Shown one piece after another: positions 31,648 to 40,634 of a DNA stretch of 49,591 nt (its first letter is position 1; each line of letters starts with the position of its first letter). Location of the stretch: contig NZ_NIXO01000048.1 in the NCBI RefSeq assembly GCF_002204795.1, positions 1 through 49,591 of the forward strand. The letters are read 5' to 3'. The notes below the pieces were generated by a model. It did not search any database, was not told the DNA's origin, and worked only from the letters and a program-made list of their open reading frames with translations. The DNA is from Pseudomonas sp. K2I15. GTDB lineage: Bacteria; Pseudomonadota; Gammaproteobacteria; Pseudomonadales; Pseudomonadaceae. The translations under genes were made by a program, and so were the position numbers.

Positions 31648-33348
31648 TCAGAACAGGAAATACCGCTGGGCCATCGGCAACACGTCCGCCGGCTCACACC
31701 ACAGCAGCACGCCGTCGGCCTTGACCTGATAGGTCTGAGGGTCGACTTCGATATCCGGCAGGTAGTCGTTGTGGATCAGGTCGGTTTTCTGCACCTCGCG
31801 GCAGCCCTTGACCACTGCAATCTTCTTTTTCAAACCCAACTGCTCGGGCAAGCCTGCCGCCAACGCCGCCTGGCTGATAAAGGTCAGGCTGGTGGCGTGC
31901 AGCGAGCTGCCGAAGCTGGCGAACATCGGGCGGTAGTGCACCGGCTGCGGGGTCGGGATCGAGGCGTTGGCGTCGCCCATCAGGCTTGAGGCAATCGCGC
32001 CGCCCTTGAGGATCAGCGTTGGTTTGATGCCGAAGAACGCCGGGCGCCACAGCACCAGGTCGGCCCACTTGCCCACTTCGATGGAGCCCACTTCATGGCT
32101 GATGCCATGGGTGATCGCCGGGTTGATGGTGTACTTGGCGATGTAGCGCTTGGCGCGGAAGTTGTCGTTGCCTTCGCCGTCACCCGGTAGCTGCCCGCGC
32201 TGCTTTTTCATCTTGTCGGCGGTTTGCCAGGTGCGCGTGATCACTTCGCCCACCCGGCCCATGGCCTGGCTGTCGGAGCTGATCATCGAGAACGCGCCCA
32301 GGTCGTGCAGGATGTCTTCGGCGGCAATTGTCTCGCGGCGGATGCGGCTTTCGGCGAAGGCCACGTCTTCGGCAATGCTTGGGTCCAGGTGATGGCAGAC
32401 CATCAACATGTCCAGGTGTTCGTCAATGGTGTTGCGGGTGAACGGCCGGGTCGGGTTGGTGGAGCTGGGCAGCACGTTGGGGAAGCCGCAGGCCTTGATG
32501 ATGTCGGGCGCGTGACCGCCACCGGCACCTTCGGTGTGGTAGGTGTGGATGGTGCGGCCCTTGAAGGCGGCGAGGGTGGTTTCGACAAAGCCGGATTCGT
32601 TGAGGGTGTCGCTGTGGATCGCCACCTGCACGTCGTACTCGTCGGCGACGCTCAGGCAGTTGTCGATGCTCGCAGGTGTGGTGCCCCAGTCTTCGTGCAG
32701 CTTCAAGCCGATGGCGCCGGCCTTGACCTGTTCGATCAACGGCTCCGGCAGGCTGGCGTTGCCCTTGCCGGTAAAGCCGATGTTCATCGGGAACGCGTCG
32801 GACGCCTGCAGCATGCGCGCCAGGTGCCACGGGCCGGAGGTGCAGGTGGTGGCGTTGGTGCCGGTGGCCGGGCCGGTGCCTCCGCCGATCATGGTGGTGA
32901 CGCCGCTGGTCAGCGCTTCTTCGATTTGCTGTGGGCAAATGAAGTGGATGTGGGTGTCGATGCCGCCGGCGGTGAGGATCATGCCTTCACCGGCGATCAC
33001 TTCGGTGCTGGCCCCGACGCAGATGGTCACGCCTGGCTGGATGTCCGGGTTGCCGGCCTTGCCGATGGCGAAGATGCGACCGTCTTTGAGGCCCACGTCG
33101 GCCTTGACGATGCCCCAGTGGTCGATGATCAGCGCGTTGGTGATCAAGGTGTCGACTACCTCGGCGGCCAGCAATTGGCTTTGGCCCTGGCCATCGCGGA
33201 TCACCTTGCCGCCGCCGAATTTCACTTCTTCGCCGTAGACGGTGAAGTCCTGTTCGACTTCGACGAACAGCTCGGTGTCGGCGAGGCGGACCTTGTCACC
33301 GACGGTGGGGCCGTACATGTCGGCGTAGGCTTGTCTGGAAATCTTCAT
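31648..33348 (-). CDS. ureC: Urease subunit alpha
   Basis: 566 residues, the full family length, from the ATG at 33348 (MKISRQAYADMYGPTVGDKVRLADT). It is the catalytic subunit hydrolysing urea to ammonia and carbamate in the cytoplasm. All nickel-site residues are present: His133/His135 (THIHFICPQ), the carbamylated Lys216 (GLKLHEDWG), His245, His271 and Asp359 (SSDSQAMGR). The flap catalytic His319/His320 pair is in MVCHHLD. It is the last structural gene of the leftward ure operon; a REP element separates it from ureB. Confidence 0.98.
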   Translation of the reverse strand: MKISRQAYADMYGPTVGDKVRLADTELFVEVEQDFTVYGEEVKFGGGKVIRDGQGQSQLLAAEVVDTLITNALIIDHWGIVKADVGLKDGRIFAIGKAGNPDIQPGVTICVGASTEVIAGEGMILTAGGIDTHIHFICPQQIEEALTSGVTTMIGGGTGPATGTNATTCTSGPWHLARMLQASDAFPMNIGFTGKGNASLPEPLIEQVKAGAIGLKLHEDWGTTPASIDNCLSVADEYDVQVAIHSDTLNESGFVETTLAAFKGRTIHTYHTEGAGGGHAPDIIKACGFPNVLPSSTNPTRPFTRNTIDEHLDMLMVCHHLDPSIAEDVAFAESRIRRETIAAEDILHDLGAFSMISSDSQAMGRVGEVITRTWQTADKMKKQRGQLPGDGEGNDNFRAKRYIAKYTINPAITHGISHEVGSIEVGKWADLVLWRPAFFGIKPTLILKGGAIASSLMGDANASIPTPQPVHYRPMFASFGSSLHATSLTFISQAALAAGLPEQLGLKKKIAVVKGCREVQKTDLIHNDYLPDIEVDPQTYQVKADGVLLWCEPADVLPMAQRYFLF

Positions 33349-33376
33349 GTGCTTAGTTCCTTGATCGTTCCCGGTA

Positions 33377-33509
33377 TGTGGCGAGGGAGCTTGCTCCCGC
33401 TGGGCTGCGCAGCAGCCCCAAAAGCCAGGCACCGGGGTGAGTCAGAAAGATTGAGTCAGCTCTTTTGCGGCCGCTGCGTGCCCGAGCGGGAGCAAGCTCC
33501 CTCGCCACA
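33377..33509. repeat. REP-type inverted pair between ureB and ureC
   Basis: Arms TGTGGCGAGGGAGCTTGCTC (33377) and inverse GGGAGCAAGCTCCCTCGCCA ending at 33509, with a long central loop of about 80 nt. It ends 3 nt before the ureB stop, inside the operon. Confidence 0.88.
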
Positions 33510-33511
33510 GG

Positions 33512-33820
33512 TCAGTCGAGGTCGCCCATGATGCGTGCGGCAAAGCCGAACACCCGGCGCTTGCCGCTCAATTCCACCAGTTCCACTTCGCGACTCTGGC
33601 CCGGCTCAAAGCGCACAGCCGTGCCCGCCGGGATGTTCAGGCGCATGCCGCGGCTGGCCGCACGGTCGAACGTCAACGCGTCGTTGGTTTCGAAAAAGTG
33701 GTAGTGGGAGCCGACCTGAATCGGCCGATCGCCGCTGTTGGCCACGCTCAGGGTGGCGGTGCGCCGGCCCACGTTGAGTTCGATGTCGCCAGGCTGGATC
33801 TGAAATTCGCCAGGAATCAT
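33512..33820 (-). CDS. ureB: Urease subunit beta
   Basis: 102 residues with the conserved UreB pattern: MIPGEFQIQPGDIELNVGR, IQVGSHYHFFETNDALTFDR, GMRLNIPAGTAVRFEPGQ and GFAARIMGDLD. It packs with UreA and UreC in the (ABC)3 enzyme. Its ATG overlaps the stop of the upstream acetyltransferase gene by 4 nt, so it is translationally coupled to it. Confidence 0.97.
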   Translation of the reverse strand: MIPGEFQIQPGDIELNVGRRTATLSVANSGDRPIQVGSHYHFFETNDALTFDRAASRGMRLNIPAGTAVRFEPGQSREVELVELSGKRRVFGFAARIMGDLD

Positions 33821-34350
33821 GCAGGTTGTCCCAGGGTCTTGAAGTAGATGGCGGTCGGGGTGTAACGCCCGTCCGGGCTTTGGCAGTAGTTGGGCAATTC
33901 ACCGATCTTGGTATAGCGCAACGACTGGTAGAAGGCTTCGGCGTCGGAGCCGGCTTCGGTGTCCAGGTACAACAGCCCGCGTTTGTACTGGCGGGCACTC
34001 AGTTCCAGGGCGTTCATCAGTTGCTGGCCGAGACCCCGGCGCCGTGCCTCACTGTGCACCAGCAGCTTTTGCACTTCGGCACGGTTCAGGCCGTTGGCTT
34101 TCTGGCACAGCGCCAATTGCACGCTGGCCACCACTTGTTCATCGCGCACCACCACCCATAGCAGCAGGCTGGCGTCTTCGACACTCGCTTGCACGCCGCT
34201 CAGGTAGCTGCGGGCCTGGGCTTCGTCGAAGTCGGCCATGAACCCCACCGAGGCGCCGTGCTTCACGGCGTCCAGCAACAGCTCAACCAAACCCTGGCGG
34301 TAATGGGCAAAACTCTCGGCATTGACTCGACGCAGTTGGGCGGCGTTCAT
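33817..34350 (-). CDS. GNAT-family N-acetyltransferase within the urease operon
   Basis: 177 residues from the ATG at 34350, with AAGGAG 8 nt upstream. GNAT fold: acetyl-CoA-binding motif A region VQKLLVHSEARRRGLGQQLM with the R-x-x-G-x-G/A pattern (RRRGLG), and motif B ALELSARQYKRGLLYLDTEAG then AEAFYQSLRYTKIGELPNY. The substrate is unknown. It lies between the methionine-sulfoximine-type acetyltransferase gene and ureB, with a 4-nt overlap to ureB and a 5-nt gap before. This tight packing makes it a genuine operon member. Confidence 0.85.
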   Translation of the reverse strand: MNAAQLRRVNAESFAHYRQGLVELLLDAVKHGASVGFMADFDEAQARSYLSGVQASVEDASLLLWVVVRDEQVVASVQLALCQKANGLNRAEVQKLLVHSEARRRGLGQQLMNALELSARQYKRGLLYLDTEAGSDAEAFYQSLRYTKIGELPNYCQSPDGRYTPTAIYFKTLGQPA

Positions 34351-34355
34351 TGGTG

Positions 34356-34877
34356 TCACTCCTTGGGCGGCGCGGCGCCAGGGTTGAGTGTCAGTTGCAT
34401 GAAGGTCAGGTCCAGCCAGCGGCCGAACTTGGTGCCCACCTGCGGCATCTGCCCGGTGGTGACGAACCCCAGGCGTTCATGCAGACGGATCGAGGCCTGG
34501 TTGCCGCGCTCAATGGCGGCGACCATCACGTGTTTGTTGCAGCTTTTCGCCCGCTCGATCAGTACCTGCATCAGCTGTGGGCCGAGGCCTTTGCCGCGCT
34601 GGTCGTTGCGCACGTACACCGAGTGCTCGATGGTGTAGCGATAACCTTCAAAGGGGCGCCAGTCACCGAACGAGGCGTAGCCGATGACCTGCTCATTTTC
34701 GACGGCCACCAGAATCGGGTAAAACTGTGCCTGACGGGCGCTGAACCAGGCCTGGCGGTTGCCCAGGTCCACTTGTTGCTCGTTCCAGATCGCCGTGGTG
34801 TTCAGCACGGCGTCGTTGTAGATATCGCGGATCGCCGGCAAATCGGCGTGCACTGCATCACGAATCAAAAAGGACAT
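34356..34877 (-). CDS. GNAT acetyltransferase, phosphinothricin / methionine sulfoximine type
   Basis: 173 residues. It matches the Pat/Bar-like GNAT group: IRDAVHADLPAIRDIYNDAV, TTAIWNEQQVDLGNRQAWF, IEHSVYVRNDQRGKGLGPQLM (CoA loop with QRGKGLG) and ERGNQASIRLHERLGFVTTG. The P. aeruginosa counterpart between ureA and ureB acetylates L-methionine sulfoximine and sulfone; the same activity is inferred here. It would protect glutamine synthetase from sulfoximine-type inhibitors, which fits a nitrogen-assimilation operon. It starts 9 nt after the ureA stop. Confidence 0.87.
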   Translation of the reverse strand: MSFLIRDAVHADLPAIRDIYNDAVLNTTAIWNEQQVDLGNRQAWFSARQAQFYPILVAVENEQVIGYASFGDWRPFEGYRYTIEHSVYVRNDQRGKGLGPQLMQVLIERAKSCNKHVMVAAIERGNQASIRLHERLGFVTTGQMPQVGTKFGRWLDLTFMQLTLNPGAAPPKE

Positions 34878-34886
34878 GGCCGGGCC

Positions 34887-35189
<303 letters not shown>

Positions 35190-35251
35190 CGTTCAAAGTC
35201 CTTCAAACAATATTCATAAAAACACTGAAGATCCAATGTGAAAGCTGCTTT

Positions 35252-35342
35252 ATGTGGGAGCTGGCTTGCCTGCGATGCTGGCGACTCGGTATGTCTGATG
35301 TACCGAGGTGATGCCATCGCGGGCAAGCCCGGCTCCCACAGG
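35252..35342. repeat. Variant REP pair between ureD and ureA
   Basis: Arms ATGTGGGAGCTGGCTTGCCT and inverse GGGCAAGCCCGGCTCCCACA, loop about 40 nt. The inner arm (GCCTGCGATG / CATCGCGGGC) differs from the common class, so this is a separate subfamily. Confidence 0.82.
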
Positions 35343-35364
35343 GAACAGGGTCAACGTTTGATCT

Positions 35365-36204
35365 TCATGTGCTCCAGATTCTCGGTGATACAGCCTCGCG
35401 GCCCAGCACGGCCGGGCGCAGCAGGCGCCACAGGGCGATCAGCCAGGCTCGCGCCAACAGCGCTTCACTGGCCAGGCAGCGAGCGACCAGCAGGCCGGGC
35501 AATTGGGTCAGGTCGCCGCGTACCGTGTGGGGCAGGGAGCGGCATTGTTCGAGTAATTCACTGTCGATGTCGCCGGTCACCAGCAAGGTTGCGAACACCG
35601 GTTGCCCATCCAGCCCGATGGGCGAGTCGAGCAAACCGTCGTCGCCCACAATGCGCTGGCGTTCATGCCAAATCAACTGGCCGTCGCGGCGGATATCCAG
35701 GTGCGACTGGAAGTGCCCGCGGTCGAAACGCTCGCCGCTGGCAGGGCGTCCGAGGGCGACCACGTCCCAGTAAAACAGCCGGGCATCGCCTTGCAGGTCA
35801 ATGTGGGTGGTGAGTTCGGCTTGCGCGGCGCTGAACACGATGGTCTCTTGCGGCAGCCATTCCAGGGTGGCGCCGGCCTCAACCGTCAGCTCCAGCTTTT
35901 GATAGGCCGGGCCGCCGGCGCGGTACCACTTGGCCGCGCCCGGGCTGGTCAATTGCGCCCAGGCACCTTCGGCGACGTGGGCGGTGATGTCGAGGCGATC
36001 ACCGCCGGCAATCCCGCCCGGCGGGTGCACGATGATGTGCTGGCACACCTCGGGGCCTTCGGCGTACAGGTGCTTTTGCACCCGCAGCGGGCCGAGGTGG
36101 CGGCGCATCACCGGGCGCGTGGTGTCGCCGAAACGCGCGTAGCCGAGCTCCAGCTCGGCGTGCCAGCTGGGGGTGAACAGCGCGGTGGGGGCAGGTAGAG
36201 TCAT
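35365..36204 (-). CDS. ureD: Urease accessory protein UreD
   Basis: 279 residues. UreD/UreH pattern: HLGPLRVQKHLYAEGPEVCQ, IIVHPPGGIAGGDRLDI, LTSPGAAKWYRA and ATLEWLPQETIVF. It binds apo-urease and recruits UreF-UreG for nickel insertion. It is the first ure gene of the leftward operon, 30 nt after urtE, so urea uptake and urease assembly share a transcript. The ORF ends ...RIWST close to the REP element. Confidence 0.95.
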   Translation of the reverse strand: MTLPAPTALFTPSWHAELELGYARFGDTTRPVMRRHLGPLRVQKHLYAEGPEVCQHIIVHPPGGIAGGDRLDITAHVAEGAWAQLTSPGAAKWYRAGGPAYQKLELTVEAGATLEWLPQETIVFSAAQAELTTHIDLQGDARLFYWDVVALGRPASGERFDRGHFQSHLDIRRDGQLIWHERQRIVGDDGLLDSPIGLDGQPVFATLLVTGDIDSELLEQCRSLPHTVRGDLTQLPGLLVARCLASEALLARAWLIALWRLLRPAVLGREAVSPRIWST

Positions 36205-36234
36205 GGTCAGTGCTTATCGATAGGACGCTACAGA

Positions 36235-36933
36235 TTAGATCGTAACGAGCCCGCGCACACCCTCGCTTTCCATATTTTCTCCACGCCCCTGCTGGACGAT
36301 TTCGCCCCGGGACATCACCAGGTATTGGTCGGCCAGTTCGGCGGCAAAATCGTAGAACTGCTCCACCAGCAGAATTGCCATGTCACCGCGTGCCGCGAGC
36401 TTCTTGATCACCGCGCCGATCTCCTTGATCACCGACGGCTGGATGCCTTCGGTGGGTTCATCAAGAATCAACAGGCGCGGGCGGCTGGCCAGCGCCCTTC
36501 CGATAGCCAGCTGCTGTTGCTGGCCGCCGGACAAATCGCCGCCACGGCGTTGCTTCATTTGCAGCAACACCGGGAACAGTTCATAGATGAAGGCCGGTAC
36601 TTCCTTGGCCTCGGCGCCTGGGAAACGCGACAGGCCCATCAGCAGGTTTTCTTCCACCGTCAGCCGGCCAAAAATCTCCCGGCCCTGGGGCACGTAGGCG
36701 ATCCCGGCGTGTACGCGCTGGTGCGGCTTGAAGCCGGTAATGGCGCGCCCTTCCCAGTTCACCGCGCCTTCTTTGGCGGGCAGCAAACCCATCAGGCACT
36801 TGAGCAACGTGGTCTTGCCCACGCCGTTGCGGCCCAGCAGGCAAGTGACTTCGCCGACTTTTACCTCAAAGGAAAGCCCGCGCAGGATGTGGCTACCGCC
36901 GTAGTACTGGTGCAGCTTGTCGACTTGCAGCAT
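36235..36933 (-). CDS. urtE: Urea ABC transporter ATPase UrtE
   Basis: 232 residues from the ATG at 36933 (GAGGGG upstream). LivF-type ATPase: Walker A GRNGVGKT (34-41), signature LSGGQQQQLAIGRAL, Walker B LLILDEPTEGIQPS and switch LLVEQFYDFA. GDLSGGQQQQLAIGRALASRP and EGIQPSVIKEIG are typical of UrtE. It works with UrtD on the UrtBC permease. A palindromic repeat block lies between urtD and this gene. Confidence 0.94.
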   Translation of the reverse strand: MLQVDKLHQYYGGSHILRGLSFEVKVGEVTCLLGRNGVGKTTLLKCLMGLLPAKEGAVNWEGRAITGFKPHQRVHAGIAYVPQGREIFGRLTVEENLLMGLSRFPGAEAKEVPAFIYELFPVLLQMKQRRGGDLSGGQQQQLAIGRALASRPRLLILDEPTEGIQPSVIKEIGAVIKKLAARGDMAILLVEQFYDFAAELADQYLVMSRGEIVQQGRGENMESEGVRGLVTI

Positions 36934-36951
36934 GTTCAAATTCCCCTCAAT

Positions 36952-37058
36952 GATCGTTCCCACGCTCTGCGTGGGAATGCCGCAATGGACGCTCCGCGTC
37001 CGCTCTGTGACGCAGAGCGTCACCGGATGCATTCCCACGCGGAGCGTAGGAACGATCG
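36952..37058. repeat. Palindromic intergenic repeat (CGTTCCCACGCTCTGCGTGG class)
   Basis: Outer inverted arms ATCGTTCCCACGCTCTGCGT and GCATTCCCACGCGGAGCGTAGGA-type sequence ending AACGATCG. Internal inverted repeats GGACGCTCCGCGTCC and GACGCAGAGCGTC could form a multi-branched structure of about 105 nt. It is unrelated to the TTGCTCGCG REPs. It sits inside the urt operon between urtD and urtE. Confidence 0.8.
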
Positions 37059-37061
37059 GAG

Positions 37062-37922
37062 TCAGCGACCGAGGTAAACCTCGATCACCCGCTCATTTTC
37101 CTGCACCTGCGCAAGCGACCCTTCGGCCAGCACGCTGCCCTGGTGCAACACCGTCACGTGGTCGGCAATCGCGCCGACAAAGCCCATGTCGTGTTCCACC
37201 ACCATCAGCGAGTGCTTGCCTGCCAGGCGCTTGAACAGTTCGGCGGTGAATTCGGTTTCGGCGTCGGTCATGCCCGCCACCGGTTCGTCCAGCAGCAACA
37301 GTTGCGGGTCTTGCATCAGCAGCATGCCGATTTCCAGGAACTGCTTCTGGCCGTGGGACAGCAAGCCGGCGGGGCGGTTGACCGAGGCGGTCAGGCGGAT
37401 GGTGTCGAGCACTTCACTGATGCGGTCTTTCTGCTCACCGCTCAAGCGCGCCCGCAGGCTGGCCCACACCGACTTGTCGGTCTTCTGCGCCAGCTCGAGA
37501 TTTTCGAACACGCTCAGGGCTTCAAACACCGTGGGCTTCTGGAACTTGCGACCGATGCCGGCCTGGGCGATCTGCACTTCGCTCATGCTGGTCAGGTCCA
37601 GGGTTTCGCCAAACCAGGCCTTGCCGTGGCTGGGCCGGGTCTTGCCGGTGATCACGTCCATCAGCGTGGTTTTACCCGCGCCGTTGGGGCCGATGATGCA
37701 GCGCAATTCGCCGACGCCGATGTACAGGTTCAGGTCGTTCAACGCCTTGAAACCGTCGAAGCTGACGCTGATGTCTTCCAGGGTCAGGATGGTGCCGTGG
37801 CGGGTGTTCAGGCCTTTGCCCGCCGCCTGGCCGAGGCCGATGGCGTCGCGGGCGCTGCCCTGGTCTTTATTGGGTTCTAGAATGGGTTCGAGCATGAATT
37901 GCGCCGTCGCTGTGATTCTCAT
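37062..37922 (-). CDS. urtD: Urea ABC transporter ATPase UrtD
   Basis: 286 residues from the ATG at 37922 (AAGGGG upstream; ATGA overlap with the urtC stop). An N-terminal extension of about 43 residues precedes the ATPase core, as is common in UrtD. Walker A GPNGAGKT (78-85), GIGRKFQKPTVFEALSV, signature LSHGQKQFLEIGMLL, Walker B LLLLDEPVAGMTDAE and switch VVEHDMGFVG. An internal ATG at 37895 is a possible shorter start. Confidence 0.94.
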   Translation of the reverse strand: MRITATAQFMLEPILEPNKDQGSARDAIGLGQAAGKGLNTRHGTILTLEDISVSFDGFKALNDLNLYIGVGELRCIIGPNGAGKTTLMDVITGKTRPSHGKAWFGETLDLTSMSEVQIAQAGIGRKFQKPTVFEALSVFENLELAQKTDKSVWASLRARLSGEQKDRISEVLDTIRLTASVNRPAGLLSHGQKQFLEIGMLLMQDPQLLLLDEPVAGMTDAETEFTAELFKRLAGKHSLMVVEHDMGFVGAIADHVTVLHQGSVLAEGSLAQVQENERVIEVYLGR

Positions 37923-38998
37923 TGGTCGCCCCTTTTCTTCAGCAGGCCGATCACGCCCTTGGGCAAATACAGCGTGACGATGATGAACAGGGCACCCAGG
38001 AAGAACAGCCAATACTCAGGGAAAGCCACGGTAAACCAGCTCTTCATACCGTTGACCACGCCGGCACCCAGCAACGGGCCAATCAACGTGCCGCGCCCGC
38101 CGAGGGCCACCCACACAGCGGCCTCGATAGAGTTGGTCGGCGACATTTCGCTGGGGTTGATGATGCCCACTTGCGGCACGTACAACGCCCCCGCCAGGCC
38201 GCACAACACCGCACTCAACACCCACACAAACAGCTTGAACCCACGCGGGTCATAGCCGCAGAACATCAGGCGGTTTTCCGCGTCCCGCAGCGCCGTCAGC
38301 ACTCGGCCGAACTTGCTCTGCGCCAAGCGCCAGCCGATGTACAAACTCGCCACCAGCAACACCACGGTGGCCACAAACAGCACCGCCCGCGTGCCCGGTT
38401 CGGTGATGCCAAACCCGAGGATGCTACGGAAATTGGTAAAGCCGTTATTGCCGCCAAACCCGGTCTCGTTGCGGAAGAACAGCAGCATCCCGGCAAACGT
38501 CAGGGCTTGGGTCATGATCGAGAAATACACGCCCTTGATCCGCGAACGGAAGGCGAAGAACCCGAACACCAGCGCCAACAAACCCGGCGCCAATACCACC
38601 AGGCACATGGCCCAGAGGAAGTGGCTGGTGCCGGTCCAGTACCACGGCAATTCGGTCCACGACAAAAAGGTCATGAACGCCGGCAACTCATCGCCGGAGG
38701 CCTGGCGCATCAAGTACATGCCCATCGCGTAACCGCCCAGCGCAAAGAACAGGCCGTGGCCGAGGGACAACATGCCGGCGTAGCCCCACACCAAATCCAG
38801 GGCCAGGGCGACGATGGCGTAGCACAGGATCTTGCCCACCAGCGTCAGGGTGTAGGCGGATACGTGCAGCGGGTTTTCCGGTGACAGCAGGGAGAACAAT
38901 GGCAGCGCCAGTAGCAGGATCAGGATCACTGCACCCACCGCGACGGTGACCTTGGGGCCGGCCTTTTGCGCGGCCGTGAGCATCAATGGCTGGTTCAT
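37919..38998 (-). CDS. urtC: Urea ABC transporter permease UrtC
   Basis: 359-residue LivM-type permease. Features are about nine membrane segments, CYAIVALALDLVWGYAGMLSLGHGLFFALGGYAMGMY, the UrtC-typical MRQASGDELPAFMTFLSWTELPWYW periplasmic loop and the cytoplasmic ATPase-contact loop FGRVLTALRDAENRLMFCGYD. It pairs with UrtB. Start and urtB stop share one base (TGATG); the stop overlaps urtD (ATGA). Confidence 0.95.
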   Translation of the reverse strand: MNQPLMLTAAQKAGPKVTVAVGAVILILLLALPLFSLLSPENPLHVSAYTLTLVGKILCYAIVALALDLVWGYAGMLSLGHGLFFALGGYAMGMYLMRQASGDELPAFMTFLSWTELPWYWTGTSHFLWAMCLVVLAPGLLALVFGFFAFRSRIKGVYFSIMTQALTFAGMLLFFRNETGFGGNNGFTNFRSILGFGITEPGTRAVLFVATVVLLVASLYIGWRLAQSKFGRVLTALRDAENRLMFCGYDPRGFKLFVWVLSAVLCGLAGALYVPQVGIINPSEMSPTNSIEAAVWVALGGRGTLIGPLLGAGVVNGMKSWFTVAFPEYWLFFLGALFIIVTLYLPKGVIGLLKKRGDQ

Positions 38999-40500
38999 CA
39001 GTCGATCCCCCGTCCTTTCAGTGCGAAGAGTCCTTGCGGGCGTTTCTGGATAAACAGAATGATCAGCGCGAGGATCAGGATCTTGCCGAGTACGGCACCG
39101 ATCTGCGGTTCGAGAATCTTGTTGGCGATGCCTAAGCCGAAGGCGGCCATGACGCTACCGGCCAGTTGGCCGACGCCGCCGAGCACCACCACCAGGAACG
39201 AGTCGATGATGTAGCTCTGGCCGAGGTCGGGGCCGACGTTGCCGATCTGGCTCAAGGCAACGCCGCCGAGGCCCGCGATGCCGGAACCGAGGCCAAAGGC
39301 GAGCATGTCCACGCGCCCGGTGGGCACGCCGCAGCAGGCGGCCATGTTGCGGTTCTGGGTCACGGCCCGCACGTTGAGGCCCAGGCGCGTCTTGTTCAGC
39401 AGCAGCCAGGTCAGCACCACTACGAACAGCGCGAAGGCGATGATCACGATGCGGTTGTACGGCAGCACCAGGTTGGGCAACACCTGAATCCCGCCGGAGA
39501 GCCATTCGGGGTTGGCCACTTCAACGTTCTGCGCACCGAACACCAGGCGCACCAGTTGGATCAGCATCAGGCTGATGCCCCAGGTGGCGAGCAGGGTTTC
39601 CAGCGGGCGGCCATAGAGGTGACGAATCACCGTGCGCTCCAGGGCCATGCCGATGGCGGCGGTGACAAAAAAAGCCACCGGCAGCGCGATCAACGGGTAG
39701 AACTCGATGGCCTGGGGCACGTAGCGCTGCATCATCAACTGCACCACATACGTGGAGTAGGCACCGAGCATCAGCATCTCGCCGTGGGCCATGTTGATCA
39801 CGCCGAGCAAGCCGAAAGTGATCGCCAAACCGAGCGCGGCCAGTAGCAAGATCGAGCCCAGGGACATGCCGCTGAAGGCCTGGCCGAGAATCTCGCCGAC
39901 CATCAGCTTGCGCTTGACCTGGGCCAGGCTGGTTTCGGCAGCGGTGTGCACCGTAGCGTCGGCTTCGACGCCGGGGGCAAGCAAGGCCTCAAGGCGTGTG
40001 CGGGCCAGCGGGTCGCCGGTGCCACCGAGCAAACGTACGGCGGCCAGGCGCACGGCCGGGTCGGTGTCTACCAGTTGCAGGTTGGCCAGGGCGAGGCTTA
40101 AGGCGACGTGTACATCGTCATTGGTTTCGCTGGCGAGTTGTTGGTCGAGGAATTTCAGCTGCGCGGGTTGTGCGCTTTTTTGCAGGGTTTGCGCGGCCGC
40201 CAGGCGCACCTTGGGGTCGGCGGCGAGCAGTTCCTGGCTGGCTTGCACGTTGTCGATCAGGCCGCGCAGGCGGTTGTTCAGGCGTACGGTTTTGGCTTCA
40301 CCGTTGACGCTGATCTGGCCTTGTTGCAGCGCGTCCACCAGCTCGATGCGGGCCGGGTCAGGCTGGGCGGCCCAGTCCTGGAGCAGCTTGGCTTGTTGCA
40401 TCGGGTTGGCGGCGAGGAAGTCTTCGGCGTCGCTGGCGTGTGCGGCGAAGGGCAGCAACAGCAAGGCGGCGAGGATGAAGCGGTATATGGCAGTGGGCAT
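38998..40500 (-). CDS. urtB: Urea ABC transporter permease UrtB with N-terminal periplasmic domain
   Basis: 500 residues from the ATG at 40500 (AGGA 9 nt upstream); the longer frame reads into the REP element and is discarded. A signal sequence at about 1-20 (ends AAHA) precedes a helical repeat-like region at about 25-200 (QQAKLLQDWAAQPDPARIEL ... DPAVRLAAVRLLGGTGDPLA), as known for proteobacterial UrtB. The LivH-type permease follows (about 205-500), with GLLGVINMAHGEMLMLGAYS and GIAGLGGVALSQIGNVGPDLG. Confidence 0.95.
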   Translation of the reverse strand: MPTAIYRFILAALLLLPFAAHASDAEDFLAANPMQQAKLLQDWAAQPDPARIELVDALQQGQISVNGEAKTVRLNNRLRGLIDNVQASQELLAADPKVRLAAAQTLQKSAQPAQLKFLDQQLASETNDDVHVALSLALANLQLVDTDPAVRLAAVRLLGGTGDPLARTRLEALLAPGVEADATVHTAAETSLAQVKRKLMVGEILGQAFSGMSLGSILLLAALGLAITFGLLGVINMAHGEMLMLGAYSTYVVQLMMQRYVPQAIEFYPLIALPVAFFVTAAIGMALERTVIRHLYGRPLETLLATWGISLMLIQLVRLVFGAQNVEVANPEWLSGGIQVLPNLVLPYNRIVIIAFALFVVVLTWLLLNKTRLGLNVRAVTQNRNMAACCGVPTGRVDMLAFGLGSGIAGLGGVALSQIGNVGPDLGQSYIIDSFLVVVLGGVGQLAGSVMAAFGLGIANKILEPQIGAVLGKILILALIILFIQKRPQGLFALKGRGID

Positions 40501-40526
40501 ACAAAATGTCCTGATCATGCACGGAC

Positions 40527-40620
40527 AATGTGGGAGCGGGCTTGCTCGCGAAAGCGGTGGATCAGCTTCTGATGCGTCGACTGACACACCGCTTTCGCGA
40601 GCAAGCCCGCTCCCACATTT
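40527..40620. repeat. REP pair between urtA and urtB
   Basis: Arms AATGTGGGAGCGGGCTTGCT and inverse ending GCCCGCTCCCACATTT; loop about 30 nt. Its position after the binding-protein gene could lower expression of the downstream permease genes relative to urtA. Confidence 0.88.
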
Positions 40621-40634
40621 AGACCGAGTCGGTC

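Noticed and set aside
32224..33531. 435-codon plus-strand frame opposite ureC
   Set aside because: Shadow of ureC, with Gly/Val/His/Asp-rich translation typical of antisense to C/G-ending codons.
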